Source: Verrucomicrobiota bacterium (lineage in GTDB: Bacteria > Verrucomicrobiota > Verrucomicrobiia > Limisphaerales > UBA9464). From it: 64,000 nucleotides of DNA. A program made the translations under genes and the position numbers. This document shows positions 10,347 to 18,833 of this stretch, in pieces. How positions within the stretch are numbered: the stretch's first letter is position 1; each line of letters begins with the position of its first letter. The notes below the pieces were generated by a model. That model worked only from the letters and a program-made list of their open reading frames with translations. It was not told where the DNA came from and did not search any database. Location of the stretch: contig VHCG01000001.1 in the NCBI GenBank assembly GCA_016871805.1, positions 62,001-126,000 on the forward strand. Reading direction: 5' to 3'.

Positions 10347-11207
10347 ATGAAGGTACGAGAGGCCATCCAGATCGCTGAAAGCCGGTTCAGGACGGCCGGG
10401 ATCGAGTCCGCCCGGCTCGACGCCGAGCTCCTGCTGGGACACCTGCTGGATGTTCCACACCTCGAGGCCTGGCTGCGGCAATCGGAGTCCCTCACCCCGT
10501 CCCAAGCCGCCAAATGGGATCGGATGATCGCCCGGCGTGAAGGTCGGGAACCGCTCCAGCACATCACAGGCTGGACGGGGTTCCTGGACCTCGAGCTCCA
10601 CGTCAGCCGGGATGTCCTGGTCCCCCGACCGGAGACCGAGGTCCTCGCCCAGCTGGCCATCCGGCGCCTCGCCGCCTGCCCCGCGCCCACCCGGGCCCTC
10701 GACTGGGGCACCGGTTCCGGATGCCTGGCGCTCTCCCTCGCCAAGGCGGTGCCCTCCGCCCGGATCACGGCGCTGGATGCCTCATCCGACGCCCTCAGGA
10801 TCGCCCGCGCCAATGCGATCGCCCACGGGCTTGCCGACCGGGTCCGGTGGGTCGAGGGACACGGGCTGGGCGCCCTGGGTGGGATCCCGGACCCGTTCGA
10901 CCTGATCGTCTCGAATCCCCCCTACATCCCCTCCGAGGAAATCGAGGAGCTGGACCCCGAGGTCCGGGATCATGACCCACGTCTCGCGCTGGACGGGGGA
11001 GCGGATGGACTCGAGTGCTATCGAGAGCTGGCCCGCACGGCGCTCCCTTGGCTGAAACCCGGGGCCCCCCTGCTCCTGGAGTTCGGCGACGGCCAGTCCG
11101 GGTCGGTCGCGGACCTGTTCCGGGGGGCGGGTTGGATTCAGGAGTCCATCGAGAAAGACTTGTCCGGGAGGGATCGGATTCTCATCGTCGCGCGGCCGCG
11201 GGGTTGA
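10347..11207 (+). CDS. prmC: Peptide chain release factor N5-glutamine methyltransferase
   Basis: 286 aa; LDWGTGSGCLALSLAK, FDLIVSNPPYIPSEEI (NPPY motif), VLVPRPETEVL. Confidence 0.95.
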   Translation: MKVREAIQIAESRFRTAGIESARLDAELLLGHLLDVPHLEAWLRQSESLTPSQAAKWDRMIARREGREPLQHITGWTGFLDLELHVSRDVLVPRPETEVLAQLAIRRLAACPAPTRALDWGTGSGCLALSLAKAVPSARITALDASSDALRIARANAIAHGLADRVRWVEGHGLGALGGIPDPFDLIVSNPPYIPSEEIEELDPEVRDHDPRLALDGGADGLECYRELARTALPWLKPGAPLLLEFGDGQSGSVADLFRGAGWIQESIEKDLSGRDRILIVARPRG

Positions 11208-11268
11208 AGGAGGGCGTGGCACGGTTGTCCAGGCACTTCGTTCTCCCCATGGCGGACCCTAACAATCC

Positions 11269-12531
11269 ATGGACAGCTTTCTCATCGAGGGCGGACGCCC
11301 CCTCCACGGCGAAGTCACCATCAGCGGCTCCAAGAACGCGATCCTGCCGATCCTGGCCGCGACGCTGCTGACCCCCGACACCTGCCGGATCCGCGGGGTT
11401 CCCGACCTGAGCGACGTCCGGTTCATGCTCCAGATCCTCGAGTCCCTCGGGGCCGAGACGAAGTTCGAGCGGGGAATGGTCACGGTCCGCGCCGCCAAGG
11501 TGCGCGGTTTTGGCGACTACGAGCTCATCCGGAAGATGCGCGGCAGCATCTGCATCCTCGGCCCGCTCCTGGCCCGCTGCTGCGAGGCGCGGGTCTCGCT
11601 CCCCGGCGGCTGCGTCATCGGGACACGCCCCATCGACCTCCATCTCAAGGGTCTCCGTGCCCTGAAGGCCCGGATCACCGTCGAGTACGGCTACATCAAT
11701 GCAACGACCCGCCGACTCGCGGGCACCACAGTGTTCCTGGGGGGGCGCGCCGGCCCCACCGTACTTGGAACCGCCAACCTGATGATGGCGGCGACGCTGG
11801 CCACCGGCGTCACCGTCATCGAGAGCGCCGCCTGCGAGCCCGAGGTCACCGACCTCGCGAACTTCCTGGTCTCCATGGGCGCCAAGATCCAGGGCATCGG
11901 GAGTCCAACCCTCACCATCACCGGGGTCGACCGCCTCAACGGCACCGACCACGAGGTCATTCCCGACCGCATCGAGGCGTGTACCTTCATCTGCGCCGCC
12001 GCGGCGACCCGAGGCGAGGTCATCATCCATGGGGCCCGTCCGGACCACTTCGCCGCGGTGATCGACAAGCTCCGAGAGGCCGGGGTGCAGATCGAGCGCA
12101 AGGCCGGGACACTCCGGGTCACGCGTCCGGGCAAGCTGAAGCCCGCCGACGTCACCACGATGCCCTATGCGGGATTCCCCACCGACGTCCAGGCCCAGTT
12201 CATGGCGTTGATGTGCCTTGCCCAGGGAACCAGCGTCATCACCGAGCGCATCTTCGAGTCCCGCTTCATGCACGTTGCCGAACTCATGCGGCTCGGCGCC
12301 GAGATCGCCATCGAGGGCCCCAACGCGATCGTGAAGGGCGGCCTCCCCCTGAGCGGCGCCCCGGTCATGGCCAGCGACCTCCGAGCCAGCGCCGCGCTGG
12401 TGATCGCCGGCCTCGCAGCCAAGGGCAAGACGCAGGTGCACCGGATCTACCACCTCGATCGCGGCTACGAGCGCATGGAGGAGAAGCTCCGAAAACTGGG
12501 TGCCAAGATCCTTCGGGTGGCGGGGGAGTGA
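11269..12531 (+). CDS. murA: UDP-N-acetylglucosamine 1-carboxyvinyltransferase
   Basis: 420 aa; ISGSKNAILPILAATLLT, PGGCVIGTRPIDLHLKGL, PYAGFPTDVQAQFMAL, DLRASAALVIAGL. Confidence 0.97.
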   Translation: MDSFLIEGGRPLHGEVTISGSKNAILPILAATLLTPDTCRIRGVPDLSDVRFMLQILESLGAETKFERGMVTVRAAKVRGFGDYELIRKMRGSICILGPLLARCCEARVSLPGGCVIGTRPIDLHLKGLRALKARITVEYGYINATTRRLAGTTVFLGGRAGPTVLGTANLMMAATLATGVTVIESAACEPEVTDLANFLVSMGAKIQGIGSPTLTITGVDRLNGTDHEVIPDRIEACTFICAAAATRGEVIIHGARPDHFAAVIDKLREAGVQIERKAGTLRVTRPGKLKPADVTTMPYAGFPTDVQAQFMALMCLAQGTSVITERIFESRFMHVAELMRLGAEIAIEGPNAIVKGGLPLSGAPVMASDLRASAALVIAGLAAKGKTQVHRIYHLDRGYERMEEKLRKLGAKILRVAGE

Positions 12532-12603
12532 GTCGAGTCCGACCCAGGACCTTCGCCCCCACAACGGTCCCGATACCACTCCACCGATAGAACCCGAACA
12601 CCC

Positions 12604-13077
12604 ATGGACATCGTCTTCAAGTGCCCCGGCTGCCATCAGGAGCTCGAGGTGGATTCCAGCGCCGCCGGCGAGACGATTCCCTGCCCATCGTGCGCCAGGA
12701 CCCTGTCCATCCCCCAGCCGGACCTGGCCAACCTGAAGGTCGGCATCGCCTCCCACGCATCCGCCGCCGCCCGACAGGAAAAACACTTCGCGGTGCCGGT
12801 CAGCGAGAAGCCCGTCCAACCTCTCATCCAGAAGGCCCTTCCCCCGCTCCAGGCCGCGGCGAAGGATGGAAAACGCCATCTCCGGACCCGGACCATCCGC
12901 CACATCGACTGTCGGGAGGTGGGTCAGGACAAGTTCGATCAGACCGTCTCGGAGGCCCTCGGAGAGATTGGTGACGACAACGTCGTGGGCCTCCATCCGA
13001 TCAGCTACACCTACGTCGAGATGGGGTCCCAGAAGATCCTCTCCGACTACGGTGTGATCATCGTCTACAAGGGATGA
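12604..13077 (+). CDS. Zinc-ribbon-containing conserved hypothetical protein
   Basis: N-terminal CPGCHQELEVDSSAAGETIPCPSCARTL zinc ribbon; ATGA overlap with the next gene. Confidence 0.75.
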   Translation: MDIVFKCPGCHQELEVDSSAAGETIPCPSCARTLSIPQPDLANLKVGIASHASAAARQEKHFAVPVSEKPVQPLIQKALPPLQAAAKDGKRHLRTRTIRHIDCREVGQDKFDQTVSEALGEIGDDNVVGLHPISYTYVEMGSQKILSDYGVIIVYKG

Positions 13078-13928
13078 TCCCTTCCGGGGAACCTCGTGGC
13101 GGCGAGATCATGGCCGGGCCAGCCAGTGCGCATCCGCACGTGGCCGCACTCCGGGACCGCCTCGGTCGGCCCCTCGTGCTTCTGGAGGTCCTGCTGGAAA
13201 GGCGTCCGACGGGGATCGAGCTGCGTCACTTCCGAGACGCCGACCGACCGGACGGGGAGCTTGTCTCCCGGACTCCGGAGGCCCTCGGAGCCCTCGCGGA
13301 GTCCACGGAGAACGGCGCCTTCCGTCCCAACCGATCCGCGCCGACGCTCCGGTCCGGTTGGCGATGTCCCATCTCCACGGAAACGGACCTGCACGAGGCC
13401 CTCGAACAGCTCTACCCGGGAGCGCTTGCCGACTGGCAGGCCTGGGAGACGGGGTCCGCCCGCCCCACACCTTTCCGGGACTTCGTGGGCCGCCAGACCG
13501 GGATGTATCGGTCGACCCAGGCGATCACGGATGGGGAGGCCGACGCCGTGGCCCGGGCCGGATGCGACAGCAGCCTGTGCCTCCGTCGCCGATGCTGGAG
13601 CACGCCCGGAATGGGTCCGGCCCCGCGGCCCGAGTCCGATGCCGAGGTCCTCGCGATTCCCTGCCTCGAGCCATGCGCCCTGGTGCTGGATCTCGCGCGA
13701 TGGAGGGTGAAGGACGTGGAGTCCCGACCGGTGCGGCTGGAGCTGACCACCGGGGAACTGGAATCCCTGGAGAGGGCGCTCCGGAACACCCTCGACCAGC
13801 CGCCCGAGGATCTGCGCGAGGGCTCCACCCGGCATCCTGGAAACCCACGACGTCTCGGACTCCTTCTGGAGCGATTCCGCGAAGTGGGCACCGGTATCGA
13901 GGATCTCCCGAGGAACAAAGGGACTTGA
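13074..13928 (+). CDS. DR2241-like Fe-S protein (tentative)
   Basis: 284 aa; Cys clusters CDSSLCLRRRCW and IPCLEPC resembling the DR2241 4Fe-4S domain; translationally coupled to upstream gene. Confidence 0.6.
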   Translation: MIPSGEPRGGEIMAGPASAHPHVAALRDRLGRPLVLLEVLLERRPTGIELRHFRDADRPDGELVSRTPEALGALAESTENGAFRPNRSAPTLRSGWRCPISTETDLHEALEQLYPGALADWQAWETGSARPTPFRDFVGRQTGMYRSTQAITDGEADAVARAGCDSSLCLRRRCWSTPGMGPAPRPESDAEVLAIPCLEPCALVLDLARWRVKDVESRPVRLELTTGELESLERALRNTLDQPPEDLREGSTRHPGNPRRLGLLLERFREVGTGIEDLPRNKGT

Positions 13929-13929
13929 A

Positions 13930-15108
13930 GTGTCCCCTCGATCGAAGAGGGTCTGGATCAAGCTCATGAACGCCCCGTCCCTGCTTCGCAACGCCGTCCT
14001 CATCGCCACCCTCGCGGCCGGATCAACGATGATCCTCGGGGCGGAGGACTCCAAGCCCGAGGCCGCCGAGACGGTGGCGGAGGCCGAGAAGGCGGCCTGG
14101 AAGGCGGTGAAGGAGGCGAGCCGCCCTCCCCTGCCCCCGGCGGAGTGGAATGAGAAGAAGCCCTCAAACGAGGAGTACGCCGCGTTCCGGCGTCGGATGG
14201 GGGAATCCGCCGCCGCGGCCGCCGACAAGGCCAAGGCCTTCGTCGCCACCTACCCCAACAGCGCCCGGGTCGCCGAGGCGAACGATCTGCGCCTGGGACT
14301 CCTCCAGACCGCCGTCCAGCTGGGCCTCTCCGATCGGGCCGAGGAGCTGCAGCAGGTCGCCGGTCCTGTCGGAAAGCCCGAACGGGGCGACGAGAAGAAA
14401 TCCGAACCCAAGGCCGAGGACCCGTTCATGGCCGCCATGCAGGCCGCCGCCGAAAAGGCCATGGCCCTCCAGGGACAGGGAATGGAGGCCGTGTTCGCGG
14501 AATTCGAGAAAGGGGTCCGGAAGGTCATGAAGGAGTACCCCGACCGCACCGAGGCCTACGCCGCCCTGCTCCAGATCGCCGAGGGGCTCGGCGGGGAGAA
14601 GGCCAAGGCCATCGGCGAGGAGATCGCCCAGAGCAACGCTCCCGCGGAGATCAAGGCCATGGCTAGGGCCCAGCTGAAGCAGGCCTCCCTCGTCGGGCAG
14701 TCTCCCGACATCTCCTTCACCGCGATGGATGGACGCAAGGTCGACCTCGCCGCGATGAAGGGGAAGGTGGTGCTCGTGGATTTCTGGGCGACCTGGTGCG
14801 GCCCCTGCGTCGCGGAACTGCCCAAGGTCAAGGCGGCCTACGACGCGCTCCACGACAAGGGATTCGAGATCGTCGGAATCAGCTTCGACGAAGACCGTGA
14901 GGCTCTCGAGTCGTTCGTGAAGAAGAAGTCGATGCCCTGGCCGCAGTACTTCGACGGTCAGGGCTGGCAGAACAAGTTCGGCAAGGAATACGGGATCCGC
15001 GGGATCCCAGCCATGTGGCTGATCGACCGTCAGGGCAAGGTCCGCGACCTCAACGCCCGGGGGGATCTCGCCGCCAAGGTGGAGAAGCTTCTGGCGGAGA
15101 AGCCGTGA
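13930..15108 (+). CDS. TlpA-family thioredoxin-like protein
   Basis: 392 aa; C-terminal KVVLVDFWATWCGPCVAELPKVKAAYD (WCGPC) redoxin domain; Ala/Glu-rich helical N-terminal region. Confidence 0.9.
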   Translation: MSPRSKRVWIKLMNAPSLLRNAVLIATLAAGSTMILGAEDSKPEAAETVAEAEKAAWKAVKEASRPPLPPAEWNEKKPSNEEYAAFRRRMGESAAAAADKAKAFVATYPNSARVAEANDLRLGLLQTAVQLGLSDRAEELQQVAGPVGKPERGDEKKSEPKAEDPFMAAMQAAAEKAMALQGQGMEAVFAEFEKGVRKVMKEYPDRTEAYAALLQIAEGLGGEKAKAIGEEIAQSNAPAEIKAMARAQLKQASLVGQSPDISFTAMDGRKVDLAAMKGKVVLVDFWATWCGPCVAELPKVKAAYDALHDKGFEIVGISFDEDREALESFVKKKSMPWPQYFDGQGWQNKFGKEYGIRGIPAMWLIDRQGKVRDLNARGDLAAKVEKLLAEKP

Positions 15109-15141
15109 CCGAAGCCCGCCCGGGGCCGGGAGCAATCCCGC

Positions 15142-15438
15142 CTAGAGGGCCGGAGGCGCGAGCCTGAGGACCGCGTCCTTCATCTCCTTGCCCGGCTTGA
15201 ACTTGACTACCATCCGCTGAGGGATCGGGACGTCGTGGTCAGGCTGGTTGGGATTTCGGCCTACACGGGCCTTGCGGACCTTGACCTCGAAAACCCCGAA
15301 GTTCCTCAACTCAACCTTGTCTCCGCGGGTAACCGCTTCCGAGATGTAGCCGAGGGTCTTCTGGACGACGTCGTGGACCTGCTCTTGGATCAAACCGGTC
15401 TCCGCAGAGATGCGGACAACCAGATCGCGCTTTGTCAT
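15142..15438 (-). CDS. HU/IHF-family DNA-binding protein
   Basis: MTKRDLVVRISAETGLIQEQVHDVVQKTLGYI...VELRNFGVFEVKVRKARVGRNPNQP. Confidence 0.95.
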   Translation of the reverse strand: MTKRDLVVRISAETGLIQEQVHDVVQKTLGYISEAVTRGDKVELRNFGVFEVKVRKARVGRNPNQPDHDVPIPQRMVVKFKPGKEMKDAVLRLAPPAL

Positions 15439-15613
15439 AGGGTGCTGGGATGGATACTCCCCCGGGGGATGAGTCCGGGGAAGCAACCACGACTAAAAAC
15501 CCATTTCAGAAGGGGTCAAGCTGTGATTCAGGCAGCTTTGACACCCCGAAAAAGTGGCACCGAAACCCACCTATCCTAGGGGGGGACGGGAATCCCCTCC
15601 ACCGCTGGAGCCT

Positions 15614-15889
15614 TCAACCCCCGGCGATCGCGGGGATGATGCTTACCTCGTCACCCGCCTTGATGGGGGTTTCCTGGTTCTGTAGGAAGCGGATGTCCTC
15701 CTCATTGACGTAGATGTTGACGAAACGGCGGACCTGTCCCGAGTCATCAACAAGGCGTTCCCGGATTCCAGGGAACCGACCCTGCAGTTCCTCGAGGGCA
15801 CTGCCGATGGTGCCTGGGGCGACCTCGACCAGTTCCTGTTCCTGGGTGAGCTTCCGGAGGGGAGTGGGAATGCGGATCTTGACGGCCAT
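15614..15889 (-). CDS. MoaD/ThiS-family ubiquitin-like sulfur carrier
   Basis: 91 aa; MAVKIRIPTPLRKL...GDEVSIIPAIAGG with C-terminal GG. Confidence 0.9.
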   Translation of the reverse strand: MAVKIRIPTPLRKLTQEQELVEVAPGTIGSALEELQGRFPGIRERLVDDSGQVRRFVNIYVNEEDIRFLQNQETPIKAGDEVSIIPAIAGG

Positions 15890-16037
15890 GGTTGCGAGGC
15901 GCAGAGCGTGTGCCACGCGGCCTGCCGGATGCAAGGGACAACCCTCGGACTGCGCGGTCCGACCTGCACCGTCGAATACCGCTACCGAAACACCGCTGTC
16001 CTTGTCAGACAGCCCGTTCAACTCCTAGCCTGCCGTC

Positions 16038-16679
16038 GTGGACCCCAGCCCTCTCACCGCCCGACGGGCCGCGCCGGAGGATCTCGAAGCCCTGGAGGGC
16101 CTGTGGCGGCAGGCCGAGCTTCCCTGGGAGCAGCTCGGTGGATTCCTCCAGGAATTTCTGGTCGTCACGTCCGAGGACGAATCGGTGGTCGGAGGTGTCG
16201 GCCTGCTGATCGAGGGGGATGATGCGCTCCTGCATTCCGAGGCGATCCATCCGGCAGTGGACGCCGACGCGGTCCGGGCCGCCTTGTGGCGACGCATGCA
16301 GATCGTGGCCAGGAACCAGGGTGTGAAGTCGCTGTGGACCCAGGAGGATGCCCCCTACTGGCTGGCCAGCGGATTCGGGACCGCTTCCCGCGATCGGATC
16401 ACCGCCTGCCGCGCCTCGTTCATGGATCCGGATCCCTCGACCTCCTGGAGACTGTTTCCGCTCGTGGATCCGGACCGAGTCCGGGATGTCCTCGAGGAGC
16501 AGTTCGCCATTCTCGAGGCGAGCCGGCTCCAGTCGGCCGAGACCCTTCAGAAGCGGATCCGCACCCTCCGGCTGCTGGCGATCGTGATCGCCCTCGGCGT
16601 TGCCGCCGCCGCCCTCCTCATCTTTCTTCGGGTCGCATCGGCCAAGCCGGACCTCATCCGGCAGATCCTCGGAAACTAG
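16038..16679 (+). CDS. GNAT-like N-acetyltransferase with C-terminal transmembrane helix
   Basis: N-terminal TARRAAPEDLEALEGLWRQAELP; C-terminal LRLLAIVIALGVAAAALLIFLRVAS hydrophobic segment. Confidence 0.65.
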   Translation: MDPSPLTARRAAPEDLEALEGLWRQAELPWEQLGGFLQEFLVVTSEDESVVGGVGLLIEGDDALLHSEAIHPAVDADAVRAALWRRMQIVARNQGVKSLWTQEDAPYWLASGFGTASRDRITACRASFMDPDPSTSWRLFPLVDPDRVRDVLEEQFAILEASRLQSAETLQKRIRTLRLLAIVIALGVAAAALLIFLRVASAKPDLIRQILGN

Positions 16680-17932
16680 GTCGACGGTCCGCCCGGGGAT
16701 TCCTCGTGGCTTTCCACCACGTCCTCCTCAAAGGATTCGGGAAATGCCGGCGGCGGATCGGCCCGAGGCAGCGTGAACCGGAAGGTGGTCCCCCGGCCCG
16801 GCCAGCTCTCGACATCCACCTCGCCGCCATGGGTCTGGATGATGTGCTTCACGATGCTCAGCCCCAGTCCGGTCCCTCCCTGCTCGCGCGATCGCGCCCG
16901 ATCCACCCTGTAGAACCGTTCGAACACCCGCGGCTGGGCCTCCGGCGGAATCCCGGGGCCGTCGTCCGCGACAAAGCCCTCCACCACGGAGTCGGCAACC
17001 GCCCTCGCCCCGATGCGCACGGTGCCGGCCGTCCGCCCGTACTTGATCGCGTTGTCGATCAGGTTGAGCAGCACCTGCTGCAGCCGGTCCCCATCGGCAC
17101 GCACCCAGAGATCCGCGGGTACGTCGTTGACCAGCGTGACATGACGTTCGAGGGCCCGGACCTCCAGCTCGGATCGGACCCGCTCCACATGCCTGCGGAG
17201 ATCGACGGTCTCGATGTTGTAGGCCACCTGTCCGGACTCGAGCCGCGAGATGGCCAGGAGGTCGTCGATCAGGAAGGTCAGTCGGTCCGCATGGCGCTCG
17301 ATCGTCTGGAGGAACCGCGCCGCGAGGACCGGATCGTCCTTGGCGCCGTCCAGAAGTGTCTCCACGTAGCCCTTGATCAGGGAGAGCGGGGTCCGGAGCT
17401 CATGGCTGACGTTCGCGACGAACTCCTTGCGGACGTTCTCGAGCTGCTGGATGCGGGTCAGGTCATGGAAGACGAGAATGGTGCCGATCAGGGAGAGTTC
17501 CGGGTCCCGGACCGTCGCCGCGTTGACCTGCAGGATCCGGCAAGGCGGACCGGGTAGCTGCACCTCGAAGCCGGTGACGCGGCCCTCCTGCAGGACCCGC
17601 TGTGCCAGGGCCTCCAGTTCATGCAGCCGCAGGGCCTCGATCAGGCTGAGTCCCCGCACCGGGTTGGGCAGGGTGAAGAGCTGTCCAAGGGCCGGGTTCA
17701 CGAAGAGCACCTTCCCCTGGTGGTCGAGGACGAGCAGGCCCTCCACCATGCTGTTGAAGACTGCCTGCTGCCGGATCTCGGCCTCGGCAAGCCGTTGTCC
17801 CTCGGCACTGCGCAGCGCCTCGAGTTCCCGCTGAAACCGACGCTCCGTCTCACGCCGTCTCCGGACCGCCCAGATACCCCATCCCACGCCTGCTATCGCG
17901 GCGATCACGGCCATGGGGTCGAGGAGGGTCAT
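16676..17932 (-). CDS. phoR: PhoR-like sensor histidine kinase (PAS-HisKA-HATPase)
   Basis: 418 aa; FVANVSHELRTPLSLIKGYVETLLDGA, LNLIDNAIKYG, GTGLGLSIVKHI; adjacent to PhoB-like regulator. Confidence 0.92.
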   Translation of the reverse strand: MTLLDPMAVIAAIAGVGWGIWAVRRRRETERRFQRELEALRSAEGQRLAEAEIRQQAVFNSMVEGLLVLDHQGKVLFVNPALGQLFTLPNPVRGLSLIEALRLHELEALAQRVLQEGRVTGFEVQLPGPPCRILQVNAATVRDPELSLIGTILVFHDLTRIQQLENVRKEFVANVSHELRTPLSLIKGYVETLLDGAKDDPVLAARFLQTIERHADRLTFLIDDLLAISRLESGQVAYNIETVDLRRHVERVRSELEVRALERHVTLVNDVPADLWVRADGDRLQQVLLNLIDNAIKYGRTAGTVRIGARAVADSVVEGFVADDGPGIPPEAQPRVFERFYRVDRARSREQGGTGLGLSIVKHIIQTHGGEVDVESWPGRGTTFRFTLPRADPPPAFPESFEEDVVESHEESPGGPST

Positions 17933-17975
17933 CCGGCACCGATGAGGAACCAGGGAGTCGCTGAAGACAAGCCGC

Positions 17976-18656
17976 CTAGGCCTCGACGAACCGGTATCCG
18001 ACGCCCCGGACCGTGTCCAGGTACTGGCACGCCGGTCCGAGCTTCTCCCTGAGACGACGCATGTGGGTGTCGACCGTCCGGGTGTCGATGAGGTTGTCGT
18101 ACTCCCAGACGTCCTTGAGCAGCTGCTCGCGCGACTGCACCCGGCCCCGACGCGAGGCCAGCGTCGTCAGGAGCTTGAATTCCGTCGCCGTCAGATCCAC
18201 CCGCTTCCGGGCGACCGTCACGAGATGCCGTGGGACATCGATCATGAGGTCCCCGATGGTGAACTGCTCCAGCTTCTCCTCCGGCCCTTGACGGCGGCGC
18301 AGGATGTTCTTCACCCGGAGCATCAGCTCACGGGGACTGAACGGCTTGGTGACGTAGTCGTCCGCCCCCAGCTCGAGACCCAGCACCCGGTCGATCTCAC
18401 CGGCCTTCGCGGTGAGCATGATGATCGGGATGCTCGACGTCGCGGCATCCCGGCGCAGCAGCTTGCAGACCTCCATCCCGTCGACCTCCGGAAGCATCAC
18501 GTCGAGCAGGATGAGATCCGGCACCGTCTGACGCGCCTTCTTCAACGCCTCCTGGCCCTCCTGGGCGGTGACCACCTCGTGGCCCGCCGCCTTGAGGTTG
18601 AAGCTCACCAGTTCCAGCGCATCGGGTTCGTCGTCGACGACGAGGATTTTCGCCAT
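17976..18656 (-). CDS. phoB: PhoB/OmpR-family response regulator
   Basis: MAKILVVDDEPDALELVSFNLKAAG; REC plus winged helix (DTRTVDTHMRRLREKLGPACQYLDTVRGVGYRF). Confidence 0.92.
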   Translation of the reverse strand: MAKILVVDDEPDALELVSFNLKAAGHEVVTAQEGQEALKKARQTVPDLILLDVMLPEVDGMEVCKLLRRDAATSSIPIIMLTAKAGEIDRVLGLELGADDYVTKPFSPRELMLRVKNILRRRQGPEEKLEQFTIGDLMIDVPRHLVTVARKRVDLTATEFKLLTTLASRRGRVQSREQLLKDVWEYDNLIDTRTVDTHMRRLREKLGPACQYLDTVRGVGYRFVEA

Positions 18657-18693
18657 AACGCGAGTCTTGGTAACCATGCGCCAAGGCTAACAA

Positions 18694-18722
18694 TTGACGG
18701 GACGGTTACAAGGCGGTGACAA
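18694..18722 (-). promoter_or_regulatory. Candidate Pho-box-like operator upstream of phoB
   Basis: Minus strand TTGTCAC-CGCC-TTGTAAC-CGTC-CCGTCAA: three 7-bp units at exact 11-bp periodicity, about 40 bp upstream of the phoB start. Confidence 0.6.
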
Positions 18723-18833
18723 GGTCCGGGGCTTCGGCCCCTGGCGGGACGGTGATTCAAGGATGGCCGGGTCTCGGGTGTGGACGGGGATCGTCGGATC
18801 CGCTTGGGTCTCCCGATCCCCGGTCCAATTCCC

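Noticed and set aside
11182-12996. 604-aa ORF on - strand
   Set aside because: Fully antisense to murA and the zinc-ribbon gene; shadow ORF.
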